The notes under the pieces were generated by a model. That model saw only the letters and a program-made list of their open reading frames with translations, had not been told where the DNA came from and ran no database searches. The translations under genes and the position numbers were made by a program. 64,000 bases of DNA from Castanea sativa (taxonomy: Eukaryota > Streptophyta > Magnoliopsida > Fagales > Fagaceae): positions 45,803,751 to 45,867,750 of the forward strand of contig NC_134020.1 in NCBI RefSeq assembly GCF_040712315.1, in the 5' to 3' direction. Position 1 is the first letter of the stretch. Each line of letters begins with the position of its first letter. Shown piece after piece: positions 24,258-35,393 of the stretch.

Positions 24258-27200
24258 GTCCTCTCAGAGGAGGAAAAGTTTGGTGGGAACCCGATCTGTC
24301 AAAGAAGGGTGAGAGCAATCAAAGAGTGTATGGATGACTACCAAATATTGGATCTAGGTTTCTCAGGACCAAAGTTCACATGGTCAAACAAGAGAGATAT
24401 TAGAGACTTAATTTAATGCAGATTGGTCAGATGTTGGGCAATCCAGAATGGAAAGCCTTTTATTCAGAGGCTAATGACACACATTTGGCTAGAGTCAATT
24501 CAAACCATTTGCCCCTACTATTAAACCCAAATCCCAATATGGGCACTACTACTGACAGACCATTCAGGTTTCAGACTATTTGGTTGAGCCACAATGAATT
24601 CTCAGCTATTAGTAGAGATGCTTGGTCACGGCAGGATATAAATCTAGCTGGTGTTATCTCAAACTTCACTACAAAAGCCCAAAGATGGAACAGAGAAGTA
24701 TTTGGGAATGTATTTATAAGGAAAAAGCAAATCATGGCAAGATTGCTAGGCACTCAAAGAGCTTTAGCTGCCTGCCCCAACAATTTCTTACTAAACCTTC
24801 AAGAGCAGCAAACTGAGAAATACAATCTTATACTTCAAATGGAGGAAAAGATTTGGGTCACAAAATCTAGGACTAACTGAATTATTTTGGGGGAGAGAAA
24901 TACTTCATATTTTCATATGTCAGCCCTTAACCGGAGGAGCAAGAATAGGACTACTTGCATACAGAATAATGATGGTGTTTGGTGTCATAATATTGAGGAA
25001 GTGAAGGAAATTTTCAGTTCAAGTTACAAGAAACTCTATAAGACTGAACAATACTTCTGCCCTATTACCCCACAATGGAACTCAGACTGGTGTGCGAAGC
25101 TAAATTAGGAAGAAGCTAGAAGCTTGGCCCATATTCCTTCAGATGGAGAAATTTGGAATGCCCTTAAGTCAATGAAACCCTATAAAGCCTCAGGTGTTGA
25201 TGGGTTACATGCTGGTTTTTTCTAGAGATTTTGGCTTGTGGTTGGAGAATCAGTGAAGAAGGAGGAGAAAGAAGTATTTACAAGTCAAAAAATCCCAGAT
25301 TACCTCAATCAAACTCTGATTGCTCCCATTCCCAAGCAACTTAGCCCTAAAACTGTCAGCCAGTACAGACCTATAAGTTTATGTAACACGGTCTATAAGA
25401 CCATATTGAAGATTATTGTTCTAAGACTTCGTCCTCTCCTGCCATCTCTGATTTCCCCAATGCAAACAGCCTTTCTTGAAGGGAGAAAGGGTACTGATAA
25501 TGTTATAATTGCGCAAGAGTTAATTTATTCTCTTAAGAAGAGGAAGGGCAAGATTGGATATATGGTAGTGAAAATTGACCTTGAAAATGCCTATGATCGT
25601 CTGGAGGGGAGTTTCATCAAAATGGACCTTGAGCACTTTAGCTTCCCTGAGAATATAACAAAGCTGATCATGAGTTGTGTTTCTACAACAACCACAGCCT
25701 TGTTACTCAATGGAAGTAAATTGGATTCATTTCAACCTTCGAGAGGAATCAGACAAGGTGACCCCATATCACCCTATCTGTTCCTACTGTGCATGGAATT
25801 CTTAGGAGCCCAAATCACTAGCATGTGTGAAGAAAGAAGGTGGGACAAAATGAGGGTTTCTAGAAATGGGCCAAGCTTTTTTCATGTATTTTTGCTGATG
25901 ATTTGATGCTTTTTGCTAAGGCATACAACAAGAATTGTGAAGCTATTATTGAAGTTCTTGATAACTTTTGTAACCTTACTGGCCAGAAAGTCAATCTGAA
26001 TAAATCCAAGATTCTCTTTTCTTCTAATGTTACAAGAAGAAGGAAGAGATATATATGTAGAAAATTGGGAATGAATGCAATCAATAATCTAGATAAATAC
26101 CTAGGATTCCCCATCATTCATCAAGGCAGAACAGGCAATGCCTATAATTTTGTGGTTGACAAGATTCATAATAAACTTGCTAGTTGAAAAACAAAGCTTT
26201 CATTGAAAGCTGGAAAACTTGTGCTTGCCAAAACATCTGCGGCACCTGTGGCAGAATATTACATGCAGTGCCAGGCTCTTCTTGTCAAAGTTTGTGATCA
26301 AGTTGATAAGATTATAAGAGATTTCTAATGGGGCTCAACAGAAGAGAAGAGAAAGATGCACATGGTCAAATGGAGTACAATAACACTACCAAAAGAACTA
26401 GGAGGGCTGGGTTTGCACAACATGAAGTACATGAATCTTGCCATTCTAGCTAAACTCTGCTGGAGGATGGCTAGTGAGCAGGAGGCCCCTTGGGCAAAAA
26501 TGTTACTGGCAAAGTACCTTTCCCCAAGAAGAATGACAGAGAAAGGAAGAAAACTACCATGTTCAAGTGTATGGACTGCTTGCAAGAAGGGAGGTCTAGT
26601 CTATTGCAAGGGTTTGAAGTGGTTTGTGAAGAATGGGGAGTCAATCAAGGTCTGGAATGACTTTTGGTTACCTATGGGCACCCTACGCAATCTCATTGAA
26701 GGTCCCCTGACCCGTGAAGAGGAGCAGCTAATAGTTAAACAATGCTTTGACTACAACCATGATTGGAGAGCACAAAGCCTATCGTTTGAGATACCAGATC
26801 ACATTCTTAATGCCATAAAAGTAAGCCCTTTTTTCTTACAACTGAGATGCAAAAGATTCTCTTCAATGGGCATACTCCAAGAATGGGTTTTTCTCTTTGA
26901 AATCAGCTTATTTGTTGGCAAGGGGTTTAAACCCTTTGAACCTAGATACTGTGTCGGTAGCATGGGTATGGAAAGTTGAAACCTTCCCCAAGATACAATT
27001 CTTTCTATGGCTATGTCTGCATAACAGTGCTCCCATCGGAGAAGTACTGGGTTCAAGGGGTTTAAATCTTGATCCCACTTGTAGTTTATGCCACAGGAGT
27101 AATGAATCCATCGATCACCTTCTAAAGGGCTGTGAAATAGTCCAAAAATTTTGGCAGGAGTTGCAATACCCTCATTGTCTGAGGGATTCGTTTAAATAAC

Positions 27201-28001
27201 CTCTTGGAGAATAGCTTGAGATCAATTGCAAGAAAGATATCAAATCCAACTTCATGGGCATACCTTGGAAGATTTTATTCCCCATGGGGGTGTGGCAAAT
27301 TTGGTTGCACATGAATAATTTCATGTTCAGGATAGGTAAGGTGGATCAAATGAACTTCAAAAGATGTATTAAAGAAAGTGCAGAGTTTTACTCTATTGGC
27401 ATGAATGCCAAGCTACACAAAGCCAAAAATATTGTCCCAGTAGGTTAGGAGAAACCACCAGAGGGCTGGGCAAAGCTAAACTCAGGCGGATCAGCTCTAG
27501 AGAACCTTGGAAGGGCAAGAGGAGGATGTGTGATCAAGAACCATGAAGGGGAGTGGATGAAAGGCTATGCCAGGTCTTTTGGATACACCAACAGCTGCAT
27601 GGCAGAACTGTGGGCCTTAAGAGATGGCTTGATATTAGCTAAGGAGATGGGTCTGAATAATCTTATTGTTGAACTTGATACCTTAAGCATAGTGTTGCTC
27701 ATGAAAAATAACATTGCTAATTTGTGAATGGAACCTTTGTTAACAGATTGCAGGAACATGTTGAGGGCGATAGCCAACAAACAAATAATCCATGCTTATC
27801 GGGAAGCCAACCAATGCGCTGATGTATTGACCAAATTGGGAGCAAGTTGTTTATCTTCTTTTGTTGTTTTTGTGAATCCACCGCCTGTGGTGGAAAGAAT
27901 CATAGTTTATGATAAAGCTGATATGTACTGTAACAAATTGGTTAATTCCTAGTTTTAGTGCATTATCCATGGTTGACCCAAAAAAGAAAAAAAAGAAAAA
28001 A
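24258..28001 (+). mobile_element. Decayed LINE with endonuclease remnant, RT, zf-RVT and RNase H
   Basis: The remains read in order. The end of the endonuclease is at about 24350-24410 (LDLGFSGPKFTWSNKRD). The linker is at 24416-25108. RT is at about 25130-26330 (SQYRPISLCNTVYK, FLEGRKGTDN, VKIDLENAYDRL, GIRQGDPISPYLFLL). A zf-RVT knuckle is at 26970-27150 (CSLCHRSNESIDHLLKGC). An RNase H-like domain is at 27440-27950 (GGCVIKNHEGEW, AELWALRDGLILAKE, AYREANQCADVLTK). It is inactive: stops at about 25106 and 25223, a frameshift just before the ADD triad near 25890, and further breaks near 26187, 27448 and 27725. An A-rich tail is at 27980-28001. A perfect 14-bp duplication fixes both ends, so this was a genuine 5'-truncated insertion. 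Confidence 0.95.
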
Positions 28002-28015
28002 GAAATAGTATATTT
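28002..28015 (+). repeat. LINE target-site duplication, right copy
   Basis: GAAATAGTATATTT directly follows the A-rich LINE tail and matches 24244-24257 exactly. Confidence 0.9.
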
Positions 28016-29174
28016 TGATTGGAAGCTACTGCGGTAATTGAATGCCAAAGTAAATAGCTGCTAAAGGCCCAATTTATCAAAAGGCTGACATTATGGTAAA
28101 ATCCAACTAGCAAGCTTCTTAGTTTTCAACAGTTTCCATTTTCTTGTCTTTATATTTCTTTTATTTTTCAACAAAAGAAAAATCTGGAAAATAATAAGGA
28201 TTCCTTAGAAAGCCCTGGTGGGCCACATATTTAGTGGAGAGTAGACTCTTTTTGCCAATTAGGTAAGTTAAAGGCCCAACATGGTATACTCAACCAAAGA
28301 GGACAAGTGGAGAGACACTAAACACCATTTTGGAATCTGGACTCAAAATTCAGCCCACAACATTTACTTCCTATACTAAATATAATAAACTTGAACTTAT
28401 TACCAAAAAAAATTTACAAAAATCTTATCTTGGTTCCAAAAATAACACAATTTTTGTACTTTCACCGATGAAGATTTTTGAGAGGAGAAATTCAGATTTT
28501 ATTGAAAATGCATAAACTGGTAGTTCATACACTACGATTATACTAGTTAGTTAGTTAGTTTTTTTTTTTTGTTGTTGTTGTAATTCTTTAATTTGGAGAT
28601 TAAAGTTTATATCTGCGGCGGCAGCACTAAAGAAATAGTGGGGCAGTGGGGCTATCTATATCAGAACAGAAGCAATAATTTTGAATTTGCATCTGATATC
28701 AAACACTCCCTAAAACAAATTAGCCACCCCAAATGCAAGCCACAATATGCCTACACTACCAAATTTCCATACCAAATTTTACTATTTTTGTTATTAGTAT
28801 ACAGTAGTAACTGTTCCTTTCTTAGTTTGCAGTAAAAATCAGTAAAGTACAAAGCTAAAATCCGCAATGAACAGATACAAGCCCACAAAAGCAGTAAAAA
28901 AATCACTATACCTTCGGATTTATTGGTTTCTTCATGCTCACATTTCCCACCATTAATGAAAATTAAATATTAAATCAATTGTAACCATAAAATCAATCTT
29001 GAAAACAGAAAATAAGATTAAAAAAAAAGAAGAAGAAGAAGAAGAAAGAACCAATCAATTAAGGAAATAATTGCTACACTAGTGCAAAAACATTGTTCAA
29101 TTAATGCCAACAAATATAGATCTAAGAACATCGATCAAATTAAGATTAAAAAAGACATCACTTATAGTGAGTGA
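28016..29174. other. AT-rich spacer, no gene seen
   Basis: No convincing coding frame. A GAA microsatellite (29027-29047) and poly-T runs occur. The 29050-29174 part is probably 3' UTR of the minus-strand gene that follows. Confidence 0.45.
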
Positions 29175-29695
29175 TTATTTGATTTCACAATCTATTTCAA
29201 TCAATTCCTGAGTTGCAAGACCCTTTGAAGAATCAGCAGTTGTACCATTCATCTGGGAAACCTTGCATGCAATCCTATCTACCTCGTCACTGTCAATCAC
29301 TTCAACTTTGAAAACACCAACCTCAGCCACAATTTCAAACCCTCCCCAGAACCCACTGCGCTCAAGCTCACCAAACACATTAGTCTCAATCTGCTCCTTC
29401 AAGTACTCCAAGTAGTTATGATCAAGGTTCAACCCGCTCAACTCATGGGACACGTAAAGTTCCCAAAAAGACGGTAACGCCATGACGAGGAGAGGAATTT
29501 CGAGACAAGCATGGAACGTTGGGCTTACTATGTCTTCAATGACAACGTTGCTGGAACTTGGGTTGAGTTGGATTGTATTTGGTTGCGCTGTGTTATGCGC
29601 AATTCGATGATGCCAATGTTAGAGATTGGTAGAGAGAGTGTTGGGCTGGCCTCGTAGAGAGCAAAGGCGCAGTAGGTTTCGGTGGTGGAAGTCAT
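29175..29695 (-). CDS. Small unrecognised protein gene with an apparent frameshift
   Basis: A 102-codon frame starts at 29483 (MALPSFWELYVSHELSG) and ends ELIEIDCEIK. The same frame stays open upstream without a Met to about 29614 (HHRIAHNTAQPNTIQL, VVIEDIVSPTFHACLEIP), which looks coding. A different frame beginning at ATG 29695 reads MTSTTETYCAFALYEASP and runs into it near SNIG. One base missing at about 29611-29615 would explain the break. The intended product would be about 170 aa. Alternatives are a 56-codon upstream ORF followed by a separate 102-aa protein, or an assembly error. A TATA-like TGTATATATG lies about 95 bp upstream of ATG 29695. I do not recognise the family. Confidence 0.6.
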
Positions 29696-29784
29696 TGACA
29701 ACAAAAGAAAGAAACTTGAGAGGAAAGAGTAGTAGTAGTACTCTAATTCAAGGTTTTTGTGAGAGAGACGTGTTTTGGACTTGT

Positions 29785-29800
29785 ACATATATACAGAAAG
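29785..29800 (-). promoter_or_regulatory. Candidate TATA box for the 29 kb gene
   Basis: On the minus strand TGTATATATGTAC lies about 95 bp upstream of ATG 29695, with a CT/ACT-rich leader between them. The spacing suits a plant core promoter with a 60-70 nt 5' UTR. Confidence 0.5.
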
Positions 29801-30674
29801 TTACGTTGGAAGTGGCATGGGTTAATTTCTTGTAAACTTCGATTTTTAATCATTTTCTCTGACTTAGTTTCGGAGAAGATAGAATAAATTTTAACCGTCT
29901 TTCTTGAAGTCTAAGTTTCTTTTTCTTTTTGGAAAATTGGAATATAAGTTTGTATAAGTATTTTTTTTTCCAATGCAAGATTTTCTTCTTCTTCTTTTTT
30001 TTTTTTTTATAATATTTTTGGCATCATATATCCTTCTTTATCAGTAATCCTAATAGAGTCCTTCCTAATCTCGGAAACCGCCTTCATAAAACGAATGGAA
30101 TATTATAATATAAAATCTTTCAAACAAATTACCTCTGTCCGTATTATATCTTTATCTGTAATAATTAATATTTTTGGTTTTTCTTTTGGGGTTTTTGTTT
30201 TCTACTAAATAGGTGCTTTATCCATGTTATAATACCTATTTCTTGGTGCATAAAGATTCTTCACTCTTACAATCAGTATGAGAATGACAAATCTTGAATT
30301 TGGATTTTGATTTGGACTTGAATTTAAAAGAGATGGATTTGAAATGCCTTAATTCTAAATTTACAAATATTGAAATATGTCTTATAAATTTCTAATTTCT
30401 ATAGGTTTAGAAGTTATTTCAAATTCAATGATTTTAAGGTTTAAAATCCTTAGTGAATTTATCAAATTCAAATTCTTGACCATTTGTAAATTATCTAAAC
30501 AAGATATTTGGATTTTAATCACTTAAATCTAAATCTGTATACCCAAATCTTGCAATCCAAATACACCACTAAGATTACAGCATTATTTGCATGGAACAAG
30601 TATTTTCAAGCAATGTGACAATCACGGATTGTGGCCAATACTTTTGCAATTATTGTTAGACTGACTATTTTATT
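29801..30674. other. AT-rich spacer, possible short foldback element
   Basis: The 30290-30570 part starts TTTGGATTTTGATTTGG and ends with CAAATCTTGCAATCCAAATACACC, loosely inverted GTATTTGGATT-type ends as in MITEs. Ends and target duplication could not be fixed. No gene seen. Confidence 0.35.
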
Positions 30675-31078
30675 GTGAAGATAAACGAAGGACAAAGCAA
30701 AACGCATTTGGTGCATGGAACTCAAGTTGCGATGCTATTTGTGATGAATCCAAAATCAGGAGCCTAGTGAATGCAAGAGATCCGAGTCTAGCAGAGAAGT
30801 TTGATCGTATTCTTATTGAATCCTATATTGAGGATAATAAAAGGGTTAAGTGGTGTCCCAGTGTTCCACATTGTGGAAATGCTATACGCCTTGAGGACCA
30901 CGAAGAATTAAGGGAGGTTTGAATGTGCTTGCGGTCTACGATTCTGTTGTGGTTGCTCATCTGAAGTACACTCTCCTTCATTTCTGATGTGGGAACTTTG
31001 GACCAAGGACTACAAGGATGAATCAGAGACACCTAATAGCCTTGCCCGAATTTGTCACAAGCCGCTGAATATGGGGGT
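30675..31078 (+). pseudogene. ARIADNE-type RBR E3 ligase pseudogene, IBR segment
   Basis: Piecewise translation gives KINEGQSKTHLVHGTQ, then a 2-base insertion, CDAICDESKIRSLV, FDRILIESYIEDNKRVKW, CPSVPHCGNAIRLED, then a 1-base insertion at the EV-ECACG position, CACGLRFCCGC, SEVHSPSFLMWELWTK, DESETPNS and CHKP. This is the in-between-RING (Cys/His zinc-binding) region of plant ARI proteins, which pass ubiquitin from an E2 through a RING2 cysteine. Two frameshifts and a deletion of the WITVHTKLCPK-like part make it non-functional. It stops abruptly near 31078, where inserted elements begin, and resumes at 34475. Confidence 0.88.
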
Positions 31079-31342
31079 CCTAGGAGAAAATTTTAAAACG
31101 GGTATTTTATTATATTTGATTATAAATTTAATTTTTGATATATATTTTTTTCAATTAAAATTTATTTTTCTTACTTTTTTAGAAGCAAAATTACTAATTA
31201 AGTTTTTGTATTCAATTTCCACTAACATTTCATTTTTTTTTTTTTACTTTTAAATAAAATAAGCGTAGGATTTGGCTACACGCTTCAAGTGGATTCCATA
31301 GTTTTCTAAAAAAGAGTAAAGACAATGAAAAGAGTAAAGAGT

Positions 31343-32185
31343 CTAAGGCTGCGTTTGTTTCGACGGTAAACGTTTTCAGGAAATTGTTTTACGCGTTTGC
31401 GGGTGTTTGGCAACACCTGAAATTTTGGTCAAACGAAAAATTAGTAACATTTGACTGTAAAATACTGCCTCCCACCCGGAAAATATTTTCCATTTGTATT
31501 TTACCTTCAATTGGTTTCAGTCCTCATTTTCCCTCTCGGCTTCTCGCATTGTTAGTCACTCCAGTCAAGCTCCACTCCCTGCCTCAAGCCAGTCCGAGCT
31601 TCACCCACCGTCCGAGCTTCACCCCCAGCACCGGTCGCCCCCGATCGTCGCACCAAAGACCAGCCCACCAACGGCGCGAGATCGCGCCATGACCCACCGT
31701 GAGATCGCGTCATAACCCAGATCGCGCCGTTGCACCCTGGCACTGTGATCTTGCGCAGTCGCACCCCAGCACCGATCGCGATAGCGCACCCCAGCATCGC
31801 GATCGCGCCGACGCACCCCAGCCTTCGCGATCGCGCCGTCGCACCCCAGCCTTCGCGATCGCGCTGCCTTCGCGATCTTGATCGCGCCTCCTCCTTCGCG
31901 ATCGCGCCGCTTCTCTCTCGGATTTTATGATTTTTTTATTTTGGGTTTTGTTTCTTTTGTGATTCTACTGAGAAATGATGTTATATATTTGTTTGGAAAC
32001 TGAGAAAATGTGAGCATTAAGTAAAAAATGTATTTTCTATAATATTTTCAAGATCACAACCAAACACCTGAAAATATTTTCCAAAGTATTTTTTAAAATG
32101 CCACCAAACATCTAAAAATATTTTACTTTCCTGAAAACATTTTCCGAAATTGCTTTACTGTCGAAACAAACGCACCCTAAGACAA
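31343..32185. mobile_element. Non-autonomous DNA transposon with matching terminal inverted repeats
   Basis: The left end reads CTAAGGCTGCGTTTGTTTCG then ACGGTAAA. The right end on the other strand reads CTTAGGGTGCGTTTGTTTCG then ACAGTAAA. Inverted similarity extends inward through GTTTTCAGGAAA. CTAAG at both outer edges may be a 5-bp target duplication with TIRs beginning GSTGCGTTTGTTTCG. About 840 bp with no transposase. The centre (31560-31920) is unusually GC-rich and repetitive. It lies in the gap of the ARIADNE pseudogene. Confidence 0.8.
31676..31915 (+). repeat. GC-rich GATCGCG minisatellite
   Basis: GATCGCG occurs nine times in about 240 bp, four times as the 8-bp palindrome GCGATCGC, spaced by GCACCCCAGC(C/A) and CCTTCGCG words. 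It is dense in CpG in a window that is otherwise AT-rich. Confidence 0.9.
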
Positions 32186-32186
32186 A

Positions 32187-32806
32187 TGTAAGGGCCATTA
32201 GTATGGGCCCAATCCATTAGCTTCCTTCTGTATAAAAGTTTAGGGCCCAAAGCTAGGTCGGGCCCACATTAGGTTGGAGTCCAATATAAATTCAGGGTCC
32301 CAAGTCAAGTCGATAACTAAACAGAGAAGAATGTTAGTGCCTTGGGGGAAATCGTTTGCCGAGCATTGATTGGCGACAGGAACAAATTTCAAGAAAGTCA
32401 TGTCAATCGAGAAAAGTGGGTCCCATCTGGTTAAGAATAATTCCCAAAGGGACCCACCAACTTGGAAACTCACCCACTTATCATGACGACCCCACTAAGG
32501 GAAGTCTATAAACAGGAAAGGAGGTAGCAAGAAGGGAAGTTGAAAATTTTGGGGAGGGAGAGAGATATACGAGAGAAAAGGAAAGAGAAACGAGAAAAAA
32601 GTAGAAGCTCAATTCGAAGTTTGAGTCTTCTTGGGAAACCAACATAGGGTAGTATAACATGAATTAAGTGTGAGACTCCTTCAATTGGGTCGATAGGTTA
32701 GTCTCAAAAAGTTATCACATTGTAGGAAACTCTTCACCCACCTTAAATAAGTAAATTAGGCTTCTAGCCTCAAAATCCATCAATCATTTTGGGCCTAGGC
32801 ACCACA
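32187..32806 (+). mobile_element. Candidate solo LTR
   Basis: TGTAAGGGCC at the left and CACCACA at the right give TG...CA ends. Inside are a TATA-like TCTATAAAC (32507), a purine-rich leader and CCTTCAATTGGG-type sequence usual in LTR R/U5 regions. Flanking ACAAA and ACAGA differ at one base, so the target duplication is only suggestive. No internal coding part is next to it. Confidence 0.35.
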
Positions 32807-32965
32807 ACAGAGAAAGTGAAAAAAAGAAAAGCAAGTATATGGGTGAAACATTAGCAGTGTGCACTAGAAAAACTAAAAAAATGTGAAACTTAGTAAGTCT
32901 ACTACCTACACCGATTAATGAGTTAGCCAACTAAAAAGAAGTATTTTTTTAGAATCAAGATGGAC

Positions 32966-34043
32966 GCTCCGTTTGTTTCAATGGAAAACCTTGTGTAAAG
33001 ATAGTGTGGGGGGCAAAAAGATCCTAATGAGAATGTGGGCCTTTTGGGCCGTGTTAAGGAAGGCCGACCTGCTACTGGGTTTAGAATTTGTTGGTACTAT
33101 GGGTCGGCCCATACGCCGAGGGTCCGAGGATCTAGCCGAGGGTGAACTTACCCTCGGATGGACACCGAATAACTCAGGATTTCGTGATAAAGATTAGGGG
33201 ATGACACGGTTAAGGCCAATGGTTAAAAGGGGTAAACCCTAGAATGCCCCAGAAGCACTGGTGTTGAAGAAATGTCAAAGATAAAGGCTGCCACCTCCAC
33301 ATTAAAGACCCTGCACCTACCACCCTGGCCGCATTTATGGGGAAGTGACACCTGAACAGTGGAAGAGAAACTTCTGGTTACTATTCAAAGGCACTGAGAA
33401 AAGAAATATCTAGGCTAAAGGGGAGGTAAAGCAATACGTGTACAAAGTATTCAAAAGAGTAGTATTTAAAGAGCAATCTAAGACAGAAAAAGGGATCCCC
33501 CTCTTTGTAACCTAAAGGAAAGAGAAAAAGAGAGAGAAATTATATAAGAACAGTTCTCGGCTTACGTCCGAGTAGATTGACTTATAGCATTCTTTGTTGT
33601 TTTTAAGGGTTTATAATCTTTGGCTTGCTATTTAGTCCTCAAACACTTCTAACCTGGGTTTCAAGCCCACACTCTACAAATCACATTGTTTAAGGCTCGT
33701 TGGGCCTGAGCCCGTAACTGTTCTTGGGGCCAGGTGCAATTGTGCACTTACAGATAGTTTTCCTTGTTTTCCAGTGTTTGGTAGCATAAAAAAAGATGAG
33801 TCAAAGGAAAATTATCTTTAGTCAACATAAAAAGTATGGCTTATTTTTGGAGATTGTTTTCCATTAAATTTTTTTAGAAAACAACTCTATCTCACAGCAA
33901 ACTAAATAAGGGAAGTTATAAGGTTGTTTTTCAACTCATTTAAAGTTTCTACCAAACATTAGAAAATGAGATAGTTTTATAGAAAATGTTTTTTAGAAAA
34001 TAACTCATTTTCTAGAAAATCTCATTGCTGAAACAAACAGAGC
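32966..34043. mobile_element. MITE interrupted by a solo LTR
   Basis: The left end GCTCCGTTTGTTTCAATGG and the right end read on the other strand, GCTCTGTTTGTTTCAGCAATG, form inverted repeats. Removing the LTR at 33005-33752 and one 5-bp duplication leaves an element of about 325 bp rich in TTTTCTAGAAAA-like words, a normal MITE size. It belongs to the same broad GTTTGTTTC-terminus style as the element at 31343. Confidence 0.75.
33005..33752 (+). mobile_element. Solo LTR with perfect 5-bp target duplication
   Basis: 748 bp beginning TGTGGGGGGCAAAAAG and ending GTGCACTTACA, flanked on both sides by GATAG (33000-33004 and 33753-33757). A TATATAAG box is at 33541. No gag or pol is present, so it is most simply a solo LTR left by LTR-LTR recombination. 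A TRIM-like short element is possible. Confidence 0.85.
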
Positions 34044-34072
34044 GAGAGTGAGTGCTTTCTGCCTTTTGTTAC

Positions 34073-34077
<5 letters not shown>

Positions 34078-34151
<74 letters not shown>
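34078..34151 (+). repeat. (CT)n-(AT)n compound microsatellite
   Basis: About 18 CT units followed directly by about 19 AT units, next to the right end of the MITE. A long, probably variable compound SSR. Confidence 0.95.
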
Positions 34152-34153
<2 letters not shown>

Positions 34154-34474
34154 AAGAAATAAATATGGGTTTTCTTAATGAAATTGTGGTACAAAAGTTT
34201 GATTAGTAGGATACTAGGATTTGTTTTTAAAAAAACGATTTGATTAGACCTTCATGTCATTAACTTTTTTATTTAATGGCTTGAAAGAGCTTATATTCTC
34301 TCAGCTTTCAATTAGTGGGCCTTAAATAATTTAGGTGGTCCTTAATTTTTTTTTAGTTTTCAAACGAGGAAGAAATATAATATAATGTTTTATTACTAGT
34401 GGGGGCCCTCCTCCAAGGGGGGCCTTAGGTGGTGGCCTAAATGGCCTGTAGGCTCAGTCGGCTTTGTGCTTGAT

Positions 34475-35195
34475 AAAGATGGAGGATGCATTGTTAAGGT
34501 GTATCTGTCGAGAAGGATTTTGTTGGATCCGCGGTGGCACCACTGGTAAGCACCATTCTACTACGGATGGTCTCTACTCTCATAGTAGTTGTCGGCCATA
34601 CTTAGAAGACCATAAGAGAAGAAGATTATTATGCATGTAAATACTAACTCATTGCCGTACCTTCATTGCTACAACCGATACAAAGTTCATACCCATTCTT
34701 TAAAGCTCGAAACTATGCTTAAACAATCCGTACAGGAAAGGATACGTTACATTGAAGAAAGACAACTGACACTTGAAAGATTTCAGTTGTGTTACTTGTG
34801 TTACAAATGGACTCTACAGACTGTAATGGTCCAGGAGGGTTCTTTCATGTTCCAACGTATTTGCATATTGCATGTTTGGGGTTGACTTATTTTAAAAGAT
34901 GAAATGACAGAAGGAAAAAGAAATAAAGCAGAGCTTGTTTGAGGATCAGCAGCGGCAGCTTGAGACAAACGTTGAGAAGCTAACGATCATAATAGAGGAG
35001 CGTTTTCAATCTTTTGATCAATATGCAGAGGATGAAGTTCAGAAACAAAGAATGATTTCTGCAGAAAATTGTATGAACGCATTGAGAATGATTTGTTGGG
35101 TTCCCTCCAGCATTGCTCCTTACACGTTGATGGGGGAGGGGAAAGCATCAGAACTTGTTTGCCGGGACACCAAGGCCGATGATACTGAAAAGAAC
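34475..35195 (+). pseudogene. ARIADNE-type RBR E3 ligase pseudogene, RING2 and C-terminal segment
   Basis: It resumes at GGC then CICREGFCWIRGGTTGKHH (RING2), SHSSCRPYLEDHK, YNRYKVHTHSLKLETML, VQERIRYIEERQLTLERF, KDEMTEGKRNKAELV, FEDQQRQLETNVEKL, DQYAEDEVQKQRM and ENDLLG. It matches the helical Ariadne domain of ARI7/ARI8-type proteins to near the C-terminus. Stops and several frameshifts break it. The first base matches where the IBR segment stopped (HKP...GGC), so the 3.4 kb between is an insertion rather than an intron. No intron-like gaps separate the conserved blocks, which suggests a retrocopy. That last point is inference. Confidence 0.85.
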
Positions 35196-35254
35196 TTTAT
35201 AAATATGTAAGGAACAATAGAACCTTATCAACAACTTTCATCTGGCATTAATGG

Positions 35255-35393
35255 TTCGTTTGGATTGAGAGGGAAGGAGGGAGAGTAGAATAGAGTAAAG
35301 TAGATTTAGCACAAAATTAGCTTATTTTTAGCCAATACTACTCTACTCCCCTTCACTCTCCCTCCTTCCCCTCTCCATCCAAATAGACCATAA
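35255..35393. mobile_element. Small foldback MITE (Tourist-like)
   Basis: The left arm TGGTTCGTTTGGATTGAGAG and the right arm on the other strand TGGTCTATTTGGATGGAGAG continue through GGGAAGGAGGGAGAGT on both arms. TAA flanks both ends (TAA target duplication), as in PIF/Harbinger-Tourist MITEs. About 135 bp. Confidence 0.8.

Noticed and set aside
34381..34470. GC-rich GGGGCCCTCCTCC stretch as a possible regulatory element
   Set aside because: It lies between inserted elements and the resumed pseudogene and is more simply element-derived.
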